Assembly (NCBI GenBank): GCA_020226215.1 | Contig: CM035232.1 | Location: 81,597,044-81,661,043, forward strand | DNA length: 64,000 bases | Reading direction: 5' to 3' | Source of the DNA: Sindora glabra | Lineage: Eukaryota > Streptophyta > Magnoliopsida > Fabales > Fabaceae | Shown: piece by piece, positions 50,296 through 60,228 of the stretch | Layout of the letters: the number at the start of each line of letters is the position of its first letter | Position numbering within the stretch: the first letter of the stretch is position 1 | Made by a program: the position numbers and the translations under genes | Notes under the pieces: model-generated | Told to the model about the DNA's origin: nothing | Database searches by the model: none | The model's input: only the letters and a program-made list of their open reading frames with translations

Positions 50296-53200
50296 GTAGG
50301 ATTTAAACTGTTATTTAGTGTTTTATTTGGTTCTTGTTTCAACTAGTTGTGCAGGCCACGATTGGTATCTTTAAGTTAAATTGATGAAGAATTAGCTTTG
50401 GTTTCAGAGAAAATGGACTGAGACGAAGGGTTTCTTTGTTTCGTTTTGATATTTGATTCAATATCTCCAAAAATAGATATAGATTTGGGGTTAGAGAAAA
50501 GTAGTATATTTATTTTTGCTTATATTGTTGCTATTTTTCCTAAGCTAAACAAACAGATCACGCATATTTTTGGAGCAAAGTCCTCAGAGGTTACAAACCT
50601 GTAAGATTATGATATGTAGATCAATCAGAAACTTTTGAAGTGGTGCTTATCCTGAAGACAGACAAACATTCAAGAAACATTAATGAATCCAAGCTTTTTC
50701 CATGGTGCTACTTATGAGTCACTGCAAAGAGTGATAACAATATTGGCTATAAGCTTATTTTTGTGGTTTCTCAAATTAAATTGTCAAGTCTAAAACCATG
50801 CAGCTCATGGTTTGCAAGAACAGAGCAAAATATGTTGGCCACTTTGGCCTATACACTTATCATTAAGGTTAGTGAGAGATTTTTTGAAGTGTGGTTAGTC
50901 ATCAAGGTCCGTGAGAGGTTTTTTGGAAGGGTCTAGGTTTGATTCCAATATATCAAGAAAGAAAGTTTATGCCATTTCTATCTTATTCCTTAAAAGTTAC
51001 AAATTTAGCACACTGGGTCAGGACTTCCTCATCTGGTTAGTATGGAATTGAAGATGCACATTGAGTGGGTTAATTTTTCTTGTTTATCTCCATTTCTTTG
51101 TTGCAGGGGGCAATACCAAAGCACTAGTGTTAAATATCTAGGCATAATTTTTTCCCCATATGTGTGGCATAATTTTTTCTCCCTTAAGTACAACAACAAT
51201 GAATGATCCATCTAGCTGATCCCATCTAATGGGATAAGCCTTGATTGTTGTTGTTGTTGTGCACACGTGTGTCCTGGAGGCCTTCAATAGTAAGTCTGCT
51301 TATTAGTGGTTGGTGCTTTGCTGAGCAGGCTAACTCTGAGTCATTAGGTCGGTTGAATGAGCTTGAGAATTTGCGTCAGAAACTGGATTCAAAGAAAATG
51401 ACAATGGAGAAAATGTCTGTGCATTCTAATCTTGCTAAAGAGGATGCTAGCAAACGGGAGGAGAAGCTTATCGTTGAAGTCAGATCACTGTTGGTGGCTG
51501 GTACAGCTCTTTCTGTTGCAAGAAAAACACTTCAGGTGATCGTACATCATTTTTTTCTCGTGAACTTTGCAAGTTAGATATTTTTCAATAACTGAATAAA
51601 GTTCTAAGTTGCATGTTTTATGCATTAGTGTTCTCGTTTCTTTTTGAATAACTTATGAAACTTAAGTAGTCAGTACCAGCCATAATTTCTTTCAATTGGA
51701 AATTTGAAGTAAATAACTTCCTGAATTGTAACTGGTATTTGGGAATTGGGAGTTAATGAGTGGGTAACTCTGTTCCCCTCTCTTGGTATCTTATGGGAGA
51801 GCAGAGACGGAGGAGTCCTTAGAGTATAATTCTTTCTCATCTGCAATTTTCTAATTATTTTACTTACATCTGACAATAGATCATCTTTTGGAATTTGTTG
51901 TGCATATCAATTAAATCTGAGATATTTAGTTGACAAAAGAAGTGGGATGATATATACTGTCTTGTTTGCTTCTTTGGTTTGTTCACATTCTATGAAAATA
52001 CATTTTTAATTTTGGAATCTCTCATTGTTTTGGTTTGCTTCAGGATTAAATAATTCTAATTTCTCTTCATTCACTTTTGATTTTATGCTTCTGTAAATTT
52101 AAAGGGGGTATCTTTAATGGGTTTGCGAGAATTGGAGGAGTCCATTTATTTAATATACATTATTTGTTTTTAATTTTTTTCATCTTTGTATTCTTTAGAG
52201 ATAACCTGGTTTTTTTCTGCTCTCTTCTGACAATTTTTATCAAATAATAAAAAAAGAATATGCAAGATTACTGAATTCAAGAGAGGATTTGACATTTTAT
52301 AAAGCTGTAAATGGGTATAAGATAAGTGTTTAGATGTGATTTTTGGGTTGTGCAAAACAAAGACCTCATCCAGTTTGTGTGTGTTGGATGTTATCTATGT
52401 AAAAGCTTAAGTCTCATAAAACCATAAGATAGTCTGGTGAGCAAACAAAGTCTCACGGATCTAGATTTTGGTATGTGTCTCTTGTTCTATCTAGAGCCTA
52501 AAAATCACAAGCTACTCTAACATAGTCTGGAGGACCAGAAATATCATTGATCTTGCCCTTGTTCTTTGATTAAGTGAGGAACGTGCTCTAAATGGCAACC
52601 TGCTTCATTACAGGTTATTTTGTATATGAAGTACCAAAGAATTGATAATATTTCTCCTATTTCTCTCTTAAGATGATATTTTAGGGTTCATTTCTTTTGT
52701 TGGAAAACATGTTCTAAGGGAAAAAGCTGCTATTTGATGTGAAATTATATTGGATCTATCCCAAATTAGATGCAATCAAAGTGAGAAAAGGAATGATATT
52801 CTCGCTATGTTTAAAAAAAGAGGAAGAAAATGGAAGTAATAAGAGATATATTTGACGCCACAAAGGTTGAATGCCCTTTGATAAGTCTTCAAGTTCATAC
52901 AAGAACTTAGAGAGAAAACCCTCATGAGCAATTAACTTGCATTCATGTCTAAAGTCTGAATCTGATTTGTATAAGGAACAAACCTCTTTATATAACTCTC
53001 TAAAACCCTAATTGAAAATGGGTTCAAAAGATAGCAAATTAGCCCAAAACTAATGCATTAACCTAAATCCAATAAAAGGGCCTTAAATAACTCTAAGTAA
53101 TATGGTAAATATTTTAAAGTAAAATGGGCCTAAATACATTTATCATTAGCTGAAGCCTAAAATGTTTTAAAATGACCCAAAACATAATAAACATAAACTA

Positions 53201-56200
53201 AAGGCCTAAATGCTAAATTAAAGCTCAAAACATTAAATAATTGTAAATAAGGGTTGAAGTGACATCAATTAGGATAATGACTAATGTGGCATTGATGTGG
53301 TGCTATCTTCTTGATGATGTGACAATGATGTCGCACCAACTTAGTAATGATGTGGCACAATTGTAATGCACTTGATTAAGCTTTTCTCCTATCCTACTTC
53401 TTTACGGTTAACTCCCCTTAGATGCACATCATTTCCTCTCTCTTCAAAAAGATTCGTCCCTAAATTTTCAAAATTTGTATTAAAAGGAGAAAGATTAGAA
53501 TCACCAAAAGAAGTACTCACATTAAATTTATCATAAGAATTCAAATTAGGAAAACAACTATTGTCTTTTCAAGATTTGGAATGAACCATCTTTACTTGGA
53601 TGTAGCTAAGATTCCATTGGATTTGGAACACTTCTTTTTCCACTCACGCAACCACCAGGATCAAATACAAAATAAGAGTCAATAATTTCATGCAAATATG
53701 CAAAATTATCAATAGTAATAAGTTTATCAATGAAAGCACATAGAACATAATTTTTCAAAAGCTTTCCACAAAAGTTAATAAAACTATGAAAGCTCTCAAT
53801 TTCAGCAACAAATTGATGTGGAGAACATTCTCCAATTTTCTTTCTTTCTTTCATTCATCTCTATTGCTTTGCCATACACAATATCATCCACAATTATAAT
53901 ACTTCTCATAATATATGAGCCTTTCTCAATATTAGCATACAATTTCCCATTTTTCAAAATTCGTAAGACACATTCCAAAGGTTCATCATGCTTAGCTATT
54001 CTTTTACTATCCACAAGAATGTCATTAAGATGTGGCAAACAATCTTTCCAATTGTTTAATTTCTCAAACAACAACAAGATTCCACCTTTAAACTCATGAA
54101 AACAATGGAAATAAACATAAGAAAATTTATCAATGAAAACATTTATAACATGATTTGTTAAACTCAAGGAAGTACTTGGTGCATTAGACAAACTAAGCAT
54201 CATAGCCAACCATTCATATAAACCATACTTTATTTTAAAAATATTTTTTCATGCATTCCTTATTTCAAAGTAAAGTGGATGAAACCCTTTCATCAAATGA
54301 TGCTTGGAAAACACATAAGGATCTAGCAACACATAAAGCATAATATCAAAGATATCTTTAATCCCAAAATGTTTTATCAAATCATATCTATGGGCTTCTC
54401 TACCAAACAATTTTTTTAGAGAACTCTTAGGCAAACACATGTTGTTCCCACATAAAAATCTATCATGTGTAAAAATGTCTCCAAAAATTATTTTCTCGCA
54501 AATAGCAATATTTGAAACACCATTACTAGATAGAAGGGTAGCAAAATCAATTAAAGGAATAACATCAAGTGAAGAATTAGGAAGTCCATAATAATTTACA
54601 TACAAAATTCCAATGTTTTCAACACCCAACAAGTTTTATGCAAATTAGAGATGAGAGTTTACCTTCAAGACAACACATCAACCATCACAATATTGTTATC
54701 TTACTCCAATTGAGGCATTTCCCTTCTCACATATGGTAGTTCTTTGGAAGATTCTTTTGGAAGCACTTCTTGGAATTCTTTCAAAATAACATTACAAGTA
54801 TTTGCTAAAATAATTTCAAGATTGTTAGTATTTTTATAAGTTTTCTAGTACACGACAAATGACCTAAAAATATACAAAATATTTTTTATCCCACTTGCTT
54901 TTCTAATAACTCTTAAATTTTTCTCCCTTTTTCTATATAATCACTCTCTTTTTTTCTCAACACAATTTTTCTCTCATTCTCTTTTCCACAAGTACTCTTT
55001 TTCTTCTCATGGCTCACTCTTTTCTACTCTCTTCTTCTCTCTATTATTTTCTTTTTTTTCTCTTATATTCTTCTCTCCTTTTCACTTTTGCTCTTTTCTC
55101 ATCTTCTTTTTTTTTTCTTTTGCATCCTCGATTGATCCTCAAACATTTGTTTTGGGGTTAAAGGATTGAGTTTGATTTTTCTTCCATTTATTTTAAAGTT
55201 ATATATATTGAGGACTCCATTATGTATAATCTTCCTATCAAATTGCCATGGTTTTTCAAATAATAAATGACAAGCATTTATAGTAGTAACATCACATAGC
55301 ATCTCATCATGGTTTTTGCCAAGGATAAAAGAAACCAACACTTGCTTTGTCACCTCTATTCCATCACTATCATTCAATCATTGCAACTTGTATGACGCAG
55401 GATGTGACAAAGTAGGTAAATTCAACTTCTTTACCATGTAGGTACTAGCAACATTAGCACAACTTCTACTATCTATGATCACATTGCACATCTTATCCTT
55501 AATGTTGAATTTAGTGTGGAAGATGTTGTTCTTTTGATCTTCACTTTTTTTCTTTACGTGTTCTCCCAAGACTTTTTGAATCTTTAATGCTCTCTTGAGT
55601 GGACAATCAATAGCATGATGGCCATGCTTTAAGCATTTGAAATACTTCATATTGGAATGTTTTTTATTTTCCTCCACTTTGTTTTTGCCCTTAGAAGATT
55701 CATCTTTTGATTTTGAAGAGAAATCAGATTTGAACTTACTTCCTCTTTCTTCCTTTTTTTCACTCTTCTTGTCCCAAGACTTGCATGGAGAGCTTGATTG
55801 TGAATTATATTTAGATGAGCTCCTTCTTTTAAGTTGCCTTTCCACTTTCATAACCAAGTGTATCAACTCTTCTAAGAATATATAGTATTGTAATTCCACC
55901 ACATTGACAATGTCTCTATTCAATCCATAAAGAAATTTAGCCATAGTTGCTTTGTGATTTTCCTTCAAATTGACTTTAGTCATAGTAATTTCTATTTCTC
56001 TGTGATAATCTTCAACATTCTTAGCTCTTTGAATTAAACTTTGCAATTTTTGGTGCAAATCTCTTTGGTAATAGTTAGGGACAAAACTTCTTTTCATGAC
56101 AAACTTCAAGTCTTCCCAGGTTGTAATCGGTCTTTCCCGCTCTCTCCTTACATCTATCATCAATTTATCCCACCAAGTAATGGCATAATTAGAGAATTCC

Positions 56201-59200
56201 TAACAGCAAGCTTCACCTTAGTTTCCTTCGAATAATTGTGGCAATCAAATATCAATTTCATCTTTTTTTCCTGTTCAAAGTAATCTTCTGGATCATTTCT
56301 TCTTTGGAATGATGGGATTTTCATTTTAATATTATCAAGATTGATATCTACTCTTCCTCTTTGTCGATCTCCTTCTCTTCTAACATGCCTCCTTTCACCT
56401 CTTCTTCTCTCTTCCACATTTGAGCCATCTGATCTCTCATTTCCATTCTCAAAATTTTTATCTCCTTCATCTTTCACATGCCTATTATTTTGTCTTCTTT
56501 CTCCTTCCATCCCTCTAGTCCTTTCATTCACGTCAACAAATTGCGCATTCAATCTTTCGAAGTGTTGAAACATAGCTCTCATAGTGAAATCTAGATTTCC
56601 AGGTTGGTATGTAGAGCTATCACTTCCACCTGTCATCCTTAATGTTTAAACTTGCAAGAAAGGTTAGATAAAAAAGAAAGGATCTCACAAAACCACACTT
56701 CTCACTTGATGTGGTGGTACTCACACTTGTGTTTTCACTCTAATTTAGGCTTTTATCCTCAAATGAACTCACACACTCTTGCCTTTTCCTACTCCTTTCT
56801 TTTCCTCTTTTGTGGTTCTTTTGGAACTAAAATGATACAACCAACAGAAATCCAACAATTGTAGCTATCACTATCTCAAATTGGATGTTAACATAAGGTG
56901 ACAGCATAATAACATCATGGCAACATGGAATTAATACAATTGGACTTCAAGAAGGGAAATAACAAGGGCTTAATCACACAAAATAATAAAAAGGAGCAAT
57001 AGAAAAGAAATAAAAAGTAACAAGAGATGCTAATTTGAGAACTCAAGAAATTGAAAAAGAGAATGAACAATTAATTTCAAAATGAGAAGTTCAAGGGTGA
57101 TTAGAGCATACCAAGAACCAACAATGACTAAAAGCAAACAACTTTTTTTTTGAATGTGTTTCAATTTGCATTCAACAATTCAATACTTTGTTTTTCTTGC
57201 CTCTTCTTTGTAAGTTGTCTTTTGATTTACTAATTTGGCTTTTCACCTTTTTCTTGCTGTTTTTTTTCCTTTTTTTCACATGTTTTTGCTTTGTAACTCA
57301 ATATAGATAGTACCAATTCAACACTAGTTTTGTGGATTGCAAGGATATCACACAATTCAAACTTGGTGCTTTTTGCTTTGTTTTAATCAATCACTATATT
57401 CAATTATAGCACTTTGATGTTGTGCTATTAGAATATGGCAATTGGTTATTGCAAGCTAAACTTCTTCACTTTGAACATTTAACAAATATGTTCAATGCAC
57501 CTTTCATTCAATATACCAGCACAAATGTTTGGATCAAATTTTGAGTTCAACAACAGCAAACAACATAAAAATGAAGAAGGTGATCAAGTATCAAAGCAAA
57601 TTTAGACATACAATTAATTTGAACAATTTATCAAACACATAGAAGGCAAAAATGAAGAGCAATTCAAGTTTGATAGAAAACTAAATCAAAACACATGAAT
57701 TTAAGACAAACCAAATAAAAAATGAAATAGATAATAAAACAAAATCAGAAAGGGTAGAAATGAAGAATTAGGGTATAAAATGCGTGAACAGAAGCGTAAA
57801 TAGTGTGATGAACAGTAATATGAACGGTGACAAAAAATTAAAGAAAAGTGAAACCTAAATTTGGAAACGTTGATCTGAATACTAAATGATGTGAAATTAT
57901 ATTGGATCTATCCCAAATTAGATGCAATCAAAGTGAGAAAAGGAATGATATTCTCGCTATGTTTAAAAAAAGAGGAAGAAAATGGAAGTAATAAGAGATA
58001 TATTTGACGCCACAAAGGTTGAATGCCCTTTGATAAGTCTTCAAGTTCATACAAGAACTTAGAGAGAAAACCCTCATGAGCAATTAACTTGCATTCATGT
58101 CTAAAGTCTGAATCTGATTTATATAAGAAACAAGTCTCTTTCCATGACTCTCTAAAACCCTAATTGAAAATGGGTTCAAAAGATAGCAAACTAGCTCAAA
58201 ACTAATGCATTAACCTAAACCCAATAAAAGGGTCTTAAATAACTCTTAAGTAATATGGTAAATGTTTTAAAGTAAAATGGGCCTAAATACATTTATCATT
58301 AGCTGAAGCCTAAAATGTTTTAAAATGACCCAAAACAAAATAAATATAAACTAAAGGCCTAAATGCTAAATTAAAGCTCAAAACATTAAATAATTGTAAA
58401 TAAGGGTTGAAGTGGCGCCAATTAGGATAATGACTGATGTGGCATTGATGTGGTGCTATCTTCTTAATGATGTGATAATGATATCGCACTAACTTAGTAA
58501 TGATGTGGCACAATTGTAATGCACTTGATTAAGCTCTTCTCTATCCCACTTCTTTATGGTTAACTCCCCTTAAATGCACATCACTATTTGCTTTGTGTTT
58601 GTGGTTGCAAAAAAAATTAAGATTACCAAAAATGTTTTATTTGCTAATGTTACATGTGGGGTTGAGTCAGAAAACAACATCCACTGCAAAGTTGTTTTCC
58701 TCCAGTACATCATACTGTTATTTTGTTAATCACAAGGTACGTAGGTGACATGAATGACCTTACTTGTACTCAAACAAGTGAAAGTATTCTTGTTGTTTTT
58801 CTGTGGAATATGTTTTCCAACAAAACAAATGAACCTTTAATCTCATGACACTTATTCCATATGAAGTGGCAAGGAGGTATTGATAACATTCATAAGAGAA
58901 AATGTGTTTGTCTGTCTTGAATCTCAACATGGAGCTCTCATGCTTGTATTAGGGAGAAAACACCAATATTATAACTGAATAGTATGACAGCAAAATGCAT
59001 ATGACTGGACCCTACTTCTCTTTTTATATAAGGGTTATAAAACACTTAAAGACTATTGTACCCTTTAATCTAATTACTTGTAACAATGCCTATGGGAAAA
59101 TGTTTTGTTGTGTGTCTTGCATCATAACATTTAGTTCCATTCATTGTTATCGGAAAAGTATATGCATATGAGTAATCAGTTTATGTTCAGAATCATTTAT

Positions 59201-60228
59201 TTTTTCACTACTTTCTAGTGATAGATTTTTGAACTGCAGAATATGCTCTCATTGTGTGAGGTTTTGAACCTAGATAAATGCATATTTAGTGGGGTAGAAA
59301 TATAAGTTTCTCTTGTTTGTCTTGCATCAAACTAGGTAAATTTGGCTGAATTAGTATGCATATATTACCACCAATTGACATGATAATGTTTTCTTTATTT
59401 CTTTTCACGTTGCTAAATTTTTGGAGTGAACAAACTTAATACGTTTTAGATAATCTTTTAATTTTTCTTTTTCTCCTTTTTTTTTTTTTTTTTCAATTTC
59501 TTTCTGCTTTTGTGAAGTGAAACTAGATAATTGTATTCTCAGTTGAAGAGGAGCATATCTTTATGTTTTCCTTGTATTAGGTTTTGAAATTCCCTCTTTT
59601 TTATTTCTCCAATTTTAAAGAACATTTTTTTTATCCATTAAACTTGTTTCCATTAGGAAGCAGTAATTAACCAATGACAATTTATCTAGATGAAATGCTA
59701 TAACAACAACAACCAATTTATCCCTTAGTTGGGTTCAGCTACATGCATCAAACAACACCATTGTGCTGTATCAGTTCACAATAATCTCATTGATCCATGC
59801 CATTTGATTAAGTTTTATGGCTACTGACTACCAACACAACCCTCCTCCTTTATCCGGACATGGGATTGACTTTGTAGAAGATATGAGCATAGAGCATGAC
59901 ATTGGAAGAGTTCTAGACGAAATGCTATAGAGATATAATTCCCCCCCCCCCCCCCCCCCAAATGTTTGATCATATATATAAAATGGAGAAGCATTGTTTT
60001 TACCTTGGCTTAGTAAAATGGCTGATTATGCTTTTATTCTATTGTAGGAACCTGGTGGATTACTGTCTGAAGAAACAGGTTTTGGTCAGCTAAGAAAGTT
60101 GCAAGAGATGCTAAGGACAAGGCAACAGTATATGATATCTCAAATTTCAATGGTATATCCTGTAAAGATCTCAGTTGAACCTGCACAAGAGCAAGAACTT
60201 GAAGCATATCCTTCTAGCAGTGTCACAG
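50116..60228 (+). CDS. VPS38: VPS38 (plant UVRAG homologue), first three coding exons; gene continues past window
   Basis: Subunit of the class III phosphatidylinositol 3-kinase complex II (with VPS34, VPS15 and ATG6/Beclin), which makes PI3P on endosomes and vacuolar membranes for endosomal sorting and autophagy. Coding exons are 50116-50295, 51329-51535 and 60048-60228, giving 189 codons plus one base; introns 1 and 2 are phase 0 and intron 3 is phase 1. Family marks are VEWEDFENELARFVSLSSA (residues 22-40), LLVAGTALSVARKTLQ (114-129) and RQQYMISQISMVYPVK (153-168). Residues about 27-115 are rich in heptad-like Leu/Lys/Glu, consistent with the coiled coil that pairs with Beclin. The C-terminal half (BARA-like region) is outside the window. 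The start is the first ATG in frame with upstream stops. Intron 2 is 8512 bases because of nested transposons. All three exons are intact. Confidence 0.85.
50296..51328 (+). other. VPS38 intron 1 (1033 bp)
   Basis: GT-AG, phase 0. It carries a SINE-derived segment in its second half and no other recognised element. Confidence 0.75.
50855..51262 (+). mobile_element. SINE remnant(s) in VPS38 intron 1
   Basis: The 3' end matches the plant Au-type SINE tail: ctagctgatcccatctaatgggataagcc followed by a (TTG)n tail at 51241-51261. Upstream, aggtttgattcc at about 50937 resembles a tRNA-derived B box and tccgtgagaggtt lies before it. Whether head and tail belong to one element is uncertain; the distance is longer than a usual Au SINE. 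No clear target duplication was found. Confidence 0.5.
51329..51535 (+). CDS. VPS38: VPS38 exon 2 (codons 61-129)
   Basis: Acceptor ...gctgagcag|GCTAAC; donor ...CACTTCAG|GTGATC; 207 bases, phase 0 on both sides. It encodes the rest of the coiled coil (LNELENLRQKLDSKKM) and the conserved EVRSLLVAGTALSVAR. The acceptor is only 67 bases after a SINE tail. Confidence 0.85.
52735..53431 (-). repeat. Ty3 element 3' LTR (697 bp)
   Basis: Same termini and length as the 5' LTR. It begins, on the minus strand, right after the purine-rich tract at 53432-53445. Confidence 0.9.
53560..54840 (-). pseudogene. Ty3 pol remnant with RT and integrase pieces interleaved
   Basis: Minus-strand order: pre-RT linker (ILKEFQEVLPKE, about 54780); RNase H end (VDVLSRR-like, about 54690); integrase zinc domain (FLCGNNMCLPKSSLKKL, REAH, KHFG, about 54500-54370); RT palm (MAMMLSLSNAPSTSL, 54209; VYF at about 54110); an integrase-core-like piece (NNWKDCLPHLN, about 54055-54023); RT again (DILVDSKRIAKHDE then KLYANIEKGS, 54022-53920); RT connection (AEIESFHSFINF, about 53800); then an integrase C-terminal-like end (GCVSGKRSVPNP and LHPSKDGSFQIL, about 53660-53570). 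Normal order is RT, RNase H, integrase, so parts are deleted and shuffled. Several stops are present. Confidence 0.7.
55099..55480 (-). pseudogene. Ty3 protease, inactive
   Basis: CNVIIDSRSCANVASTYMV has the retropepsin position but DSR in place of D(S/T)G. A stop at 55378-55380 interrupts it, then the frame 55377-55099 continues with VTKQVLVSF, the CDVTTINACHLLFEKPWQFD block that ends Ty3 retropepsins, and GRKIKLNPLTPKQMFEDQ. A Lys/Arg/Glu-rich low-complexity linker follows. Confidence 0.8.
55378..56636 (-). pseudogene. Ty3 gag (one frameshift) with defective zinc knuckle
   Basis: The first open part (56636 down to 56160) has an Arg/Glu-rich N-terminus then MKIPSFQRRNDPEDYFEQE, the start of a Ty3 Gag core. 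A frameshift near 56190-56200 moves the reading to the frame of 56163-55378, which continues with TTWEDLKFVMKRSFVPNYY, ending the Gag core, then a Ser/Lys-rich linker. At 55603-55650 the CCHC knuckle reads YFKCLKHGHHAIDC with the first Cys changed to Tyr-Phe context. The protease start follows in the same frame. Confidence 0.85.
57887..58583 (-). repeat. Ty3 element 5' LTR (697 bp)
   Basis: Aligned by eye with 52735-53431 it shows about 26 substitutions and two single-base indels (about 96% identical); nearly all changes are transitions. It holds the element's promoter and would drive transcription antisense to VPS38. Confidence 0.9.
59685..59929 (-). mobile_element. SINE with 18-bp target duplication in VPS38 intron 2
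   Basis: The body (59703-59911, about 209 bases) is on the minus strand: its left side acaacaacaaccaatttatc is the complement of a gataa...ttggttgttgttgt tail, preceded by the complement of a catgtagctgaacccaac block, and near the other end a tttatccggacatggga block typical of plant SINE-like repeats. The flanks are TCTAGATGAAATGCTATA (59685-59702) and TCTAGACGAAATGCTATA (59912-59929), 17 of 18 identical, the long duplication left by LINE-driven insertion. Confidence 0.75.
59941..59959. repeat. C19 homopolymer
   Basis: Nineteen C in a row, 12 bases after the SINE duplication and 88 bases before VPS38 exon 3. Length is probably unreliable in sequencing. Confidence 0.95.
60048..60228 (+). CDS. 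VPS38: VPS38 exon 3 (codons 130-189 plus one base)
   Basis: Acceptor ...tctattgtag|GAACC; donor ...GTCACAG|GTAATAC; 181 bases, ending in phase 1. It encodes LRKLQEMLRTRQQYM and the QISMVYPVK block, then AQEQELEAYP before a Ser-rich linker. Reading past the donor meets a stop at about 60291, supporting the splice. No exon 4 could be found before the copia sequence at 61340. Confidence 0.8.

Larger units (their letters stand above)
52735..58583 (-). mobile_element. Ty3/gypsy retrotransposon, 5849 bp, complete ends, defective coding
   Basis: Two 697-bp LTRs (52735-53431 and 57887-58583), both TGATGTG...CACATCA, flank an internal region on the minus strand. An exact 5-bp duplication CTATT lies at 52730-52734 and 58584-58588. 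A primer-site-like sequence (tttagtattcagatcaacg, complement of about 57868-57886) resembles a mutated initiator-Met-tRNA site, and a purine tract gaagagagaggaaa (complement of 53432-53445) precedes the 3' LTR. The coding part has Gag, protease and rearranged RT/integrase pieces and cannot encode a working polyprotein. It is antisense to VPS38. Confidence 0.92.
52684..58836. mobile_element. Tourist-like MITE (~299 bp), split by the Ty3 element
   Basis: The left end GGGTTCATTTCTTTTGTTGG (52684) and the complement of the right end AGGTTCATTTGTTTTGTTGG (ending 58836) are near-perfect inverted repeats of about 31 bases. They are flanked by TTA at 52681-52683 and TTA at 58837-58839, the duplication made by PIF/Harbinger transposases. 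MITE sequence is 52684-52734 plus 58589-58836; the Ty3 retrotransposon and its duplicated CTATT lie between. No coding capacity. Confidence 0.7.
51536..60047 (+). other. VPS38 intron 2 (8512 bp), expanded by transposons
   Basis: GT-AG, phase 0. Removing the Ty3 element, the MITE and the 3' SINE leaves roughly 2.1 kb of intron. It also contains a T-tract (about 59476-59492) and a C19 tract (59941-59959). Confidence 0.8.

Noticed and set aside
55637..56568. Plus-strand frames at 55637-55885, 56041-56235 and 56341-56568
   Set aside because: Antisense shadows of the Ty3 gag region; Ser/Leu/Phe-rich because gag is Lys/Glu/Arg-rich.
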